From: Pontibacter arcticus
GTDB taxonomy: Bacteria; Bacteroidota; Bacteroidia; Cytophagales; Hymenobacteraceae
Direction: 5' to 3'
Length of the DNA: 64,000 bases
Assembly: GCF_003284895.1 (NCBI RefSeq)
Contig: NZ_QMDV01000004.1
Span: 188,501 to 252,500, forward strand
The translations under genes were made by a program, and so were the position numbers. The notes under the pieces are model-generated. The model saw nothing but the letters and a program-made list of their open reading frames with translations, was not told the DNA's origin and did no database searches. How positions within the stretch are numbered: position 1 is the first letter of the stretch; each line of letters begins with the position of its first letter. Below, one piece after another: positions 61,789 to 64,000 of the stretch.

Positions 61789-61937
61789 AAGCTGTTTAGC
61801 GTTTTCAATTACAGCGCCTTAACCCGCCGTTGTTGGTGTTTTCACCCACAACTATACATTAAACTTGAAGTGCTTGCTGGTGAAAACACGCAGCAAGGGC
61901 CGCAAAAATTTATTTAGTTAAAAACGCTAAACAGCTT
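61789..61937. mobile_element. MITE-like element with 17-base terminal inverted repeats
   Basis: The ends AAGCTGTTTAGCGTTTT (61789-61805) and AAAACGCTAAACAGCTT (61921-61937) are perfect inverse copies. Inside lie two further inverted hairpins, TTGTTGGTGTTTTCACC (61830-61846) and CTTGCTGGTGAAAACACGC (61873-61891). No open frame. The size (149 bases) and the terminal repeats look like a MITE; no target duplication was recognised. Confidence 0.65.
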
Positions 61938-61981
61938 CAAAGTATAAAATTTAAGGATTTATACTTTGAAAAGTATCTGGA

Positions 61982-63445
61982 TTAACCTTTAACCGGAATT
62001 TGTTTTAAAGTATCGAGCAGGTAATCCCAGTATTTCTGAACCGAGCTTATCTGTACTTTTTCATCCGGAGAGTGTGCGCCCTGTATGTTTGGCCCAAACG
62101 AGATCATCTCCATGGCAGGGTAGTTTCCCCCTAAAATGCCGCACTCCAGGCCGGCGTGGCAGGCATTAACGTGAGGCGCTTCGTTAAATTTCTGGCGGTA
62201 CAGGTCGCTCATAATTTTAACGATGGCAGCATCTGGTTTTGGCGTCCAGCCCGGGTAAGAACCACTGTTGCTAACCGTAGCGCCTGTCAGTTCGAAAGCG
62301 CTTTGCACGGCCATCGCCAGGTCATTTTTCTCTGAATCTACGGAGCTGCGGGTCAGGCATTGCATCAGGTAAGTGCCGTCTTTTACAAGTACACGTGCCA
62401 GGTTATTGCTCGTCTGCACCAGGCCTTCAATGGCCGGACTCATGCGGTGAATGCCGTTCGGACACGTATAAATGGCCCGGATAAAAGTAGCCTGCAGCGC
62501 AGTTGGCAGAACTTCTGTTGGCGTTTCGGCTTCTTCCAGTGTTACCTGTATGTTTGGGTCTGTGATGTTGTATTCCGCCTGTAGTATTTGCGTTTGCTCG
62601 GTAATATAAGTTTTAAAAGCGACCTCAGTGGCAGCCGGAACAGCTACTATTGCAAACGACTCGCGCGGAATGGCATTGCGTAAACTGCCGCCATCTATAG
62701 AGCCAATGCGTGCGTTATGCGCCGTGACAGCACCAGCCAGCAGGCGGTTCATCAGTTTGTTAGCATTGCCGCGCCCCAGGTGGATATCCATGCCCGAGTG
62801 GCCACCGGTTAAGCCGGTTATACTTAATTTGTAGCTTTTATGGTCGCCGCTCAGGGTGTCGGAAGTATACTTTCCGGTTGCGTTTATATCGATGCCGCCG
62901 GCGCACCCGATAGTCAGTTCGCGGTCGTCCTCGGTATCCAGATTCAACATGATGCTGGCATCCAGCAAACCGCCTTTCAGGTTTAAGGCACCTGTCATAC
63001 CAGTTTCCTCATCAATCGTGAAAAGAGCTTCCAGGGGAGGATGCGCAATATCAGTTGAGGCTAGTAGCGCCATAATAGTCGCTACGCCAATGCCATTATC
63101 AGCGCCCAGCGTAGTGCCTTTTGCTTTTACCCAATCGCCATCAATATACATCTGGATGCCCTGTGTATTGAAATCGAATGTGGTGTCGGCATTTTTCTGA
63201 TGCACCATATCCAGGTGGCTTTGCAGCGCAACGGTTTCGCGGTTTTCCATGCCGGGGCTGGCCGGTTTTTTAATGATCACGTTGCCGATCTCATCTACCT
63301 GCGTGTGTAAGCCCAGCTTTTCGCCGAAGCTTTTCATAAACTGAATAACACGTTCTTCTTTTTTAGAGGGGCGCGGTACTTCGTTCAGGTCGGCAAAATT
63401 GCTCCATAAAGCTTTGGGTTCTAACGCTCTTACTTCGTTGCTCAT
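61982..63445 (-). CDS. pepD: Aminoacyl-histidine dipeptidase
   Basis: 487 residues, the length of PepD (carnosinase, M20C). The di-zinc residues are visible: QSHLDMVHQKN, TLGADNGIGVA, the base IDEETGMTGA and the C-terminal CHAGLECG near 428. It hydrolyses Xaa-His dipeptides and others in the cytosol. No signal peptide. The M20 dimerisation domain lies in the middle (GGHSGMDIHLGRGNAN). Single gene, with several heptamer copies in the upstream gap. Confidence 0.95.
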   Translation of the reverse strand: MSNEVRALEPKALWSNFADLNEVPRPSKKEERVIQFMKSFGEKLGLHTQVDEIGNVIIKKPASPGMENRETVALQSHLDMVHQKNADTTFDFNTQGIQMYIDGDWVKAKGTTLGADNGIGVATIMALLASTDIAHPPLEALFTIDEETGMTGALNLKGGLLDASIMLNLDTEDDRELTIGCAGGIDINATGKYTSDTLSGDHKSYKLSITGLTGGHSGMDIHLGRGNANKLMNRLLAGAVTAHNARIGSIDGGSLRNAIPRESFAIVAVPAATEVAFKTYITEQTQILQAEYNITDPNIQVTLEEAETPTEVLPTALQATFIRAIYTCPNGIHRMSPAIEGLVQTSNNLARVLVKDGTYLMQCLTRSSVDSEKNDLAMAVQSAFELTGATVSNSGSYPGWTPKPDAAIVKIMSDLYRQKFNEAPHVNACHAGLECGILGGNYPAMEMISFGPNIQGAHSPDEKVQISSVQKYWDYLLDTLKQIPVKG

Positions 63446-63866
63446 AATCAGATAGGTTGGTGTTGTAAAGTATAAACTGCGTATATCAACTCCGGATGTA
63501 AAACCAGAAGTATAACTGCGCCGCTAATATAAGGCTTACTTTCTTAGCATCTAAAATCCGATCATCCATCAAGTATAAATCAAGCTCTTAAAGTATAAAT
63601 AAATACCAGCGCCAGGCCATACTTTAAAGCTATTTTCAGGAGCATGCTTAATCTTTAAAGTAACTTAAGTTAACTGTATTTTATAAAGGCAAAATTTTTA
63701 AATCTAAACATAGGATTATATTAATAGATAAAAAAGTGAAATATAATAAGATTTGATGTTCACTTTTTAGCAGCTGAATCGTACTTATGGAGATTTATGT
63801 GCAAAAAAGCTGAAAGGCCTTGCACGCTTCCCGAAGTCCCGTAAATCTTAACCGAAACAAATTTAT
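63446..63866. other. Spacer rich in the AAGTATA heptamer
   Basis: 421 bases, with at least four exact copies in the first 160, then an AT-rich stretch up to the next start. No gene or RNA. Confidence 0.5.
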
Positions 63867-64000
63867 ATGTATAAAGACATACCTTCGTCTGCTGCCCTTA
63901 ACCTGCAAGAAAATACCGCCGCCATTACGAGCACTGACAGTGTTTCACCTATGAAAATCGCCCGTACAGGGCAAGAGACAGCCACCAGTTTTTTGCAGCA
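63867..64000 (+). CDS. Start of an uncharacterised gene, 3' truncated
   Basis: The ATG at 63867 opens a frame that stays open to the window end (44 codons seen: MYKDIPSSAALNLQENTAAI, then TSTDSVSPMKIARTGQETAT). It is hydrophilic, without signal peptide, too short to place in a family. The gene, if real, continues outside the window. Confidence 0.45.
   Translation, partial: MYKDIPSSAALNLQENTAAITSTDSVSPMKIARTGQETATSFLQ

Noticed and set aside
1-64000. TATACTTTG as a promoter -7 box
   Set aside because: The heptamer looks like TAnnTTTG but has one base less between TA and TTTG, and it is found on both strands and within genes, so most copies cannot be promoters.
1-64000. CRISPR array, IS element, prophage or tRNA/rRNA genes
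   Set aside because: No regular spacer array, transposase, integrase or structural RNA sequence was recognised on either strand.

Overview
The window looks like ordinary chromosome from a member of the Bacteroidota, most likely the Cytophagales family Hymenobacteraceae (Pontibacter or a relative); the genus is inference. The reasons are the gene content (a DUF-type lipoprotein set, outer-membrane beta-barrel and TonB-type receptor proteins, multi-PAS kinases, a Spy-like pair, DUF2975 with YozG-type HTH, DUF547, DUF1684, DUF4126, DUF3347), the near absence of Shine-Dalgarno sequences, Bacteroidota-type -7 boxes (TAnnTTTG), and REP-like repeats of a kind common in this phylum. I saw no phage, integrase, transposase, CRISPR array, rRNA or tRNA.

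Layout. 1-9.5 kb: the 3' end of a DUF2064-type transferase, a lipoprotein, a DUF2461 protein, a maltose O-acetyltransferase-like enzyme, a DUF1684 lipoprotein, a DUF2975/HTH pair, a GNAT enzyme, an AT-rich membrane protein, and a leftward three-gene glycosyltransferase operon. 9.6-21.9 kb: a ceramidase-like lipoprotein, Tex, two outer-membrane proteins, two paralogous lipoproteins flanking an M48-like protease, an M28 peptidase, an SDR enzyme and a Nudix hydrolase. 21.9-35.5 kb: a GH3 lipoprotein operon, rhomboid, a RlpA-like protein, a voltage-gated-type channel, a sterol-desaturase-family enzyme, a nucleoid-associated protein, an alpha/beta hydrolase, DUF547 and a hydrophilin-like protein. 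35.9-39.7 kb: a multi-PAS histidine kinase with a stand-alone receiver. 40.1-50 kb: a DUF1737-like protein, aminopeptidase P, HemJ and HemN, a lipoprotein acetolactate decarboxylase, a D-threonine-aldolase-like enzyme and a ferredoxin reductase/ferredoxin couple. 50.7-52.9 kb: two adjacent low-complexity proteins with the composition of FUS-like or prion-like domains. 52.9-64 kb: an MBL-rhodanese protein, DUF4126, a cold-shock protein, small unknowns, a large TonB-receptor-type protein, a DUF3347 lipoprotein, PepD and the start of one more gene.

Two things stand out. The first is a short sequence, AAGTATA (or TATACTT), scattered through the window on both strands, inside and between genes. 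I counted 20 exact copies in the first 5.4 kb, where about one is expected from base composition. Inside genes it forces Ser-Ile (AGT ATA) or Ile-Leu (ATA CTT) pairs. It also sits in the stems or loops of many terminators and of the REP-like repeats. The second is the pair of low-complexity proteins at 50.7-52.8 kb. Smaller items are a MITE-like element at 61.8-61.9 kb, a pair of near-identical REP-like palindromes, an apparently exported acetolactate decarboxylase and a channel with an atypical pore signature.
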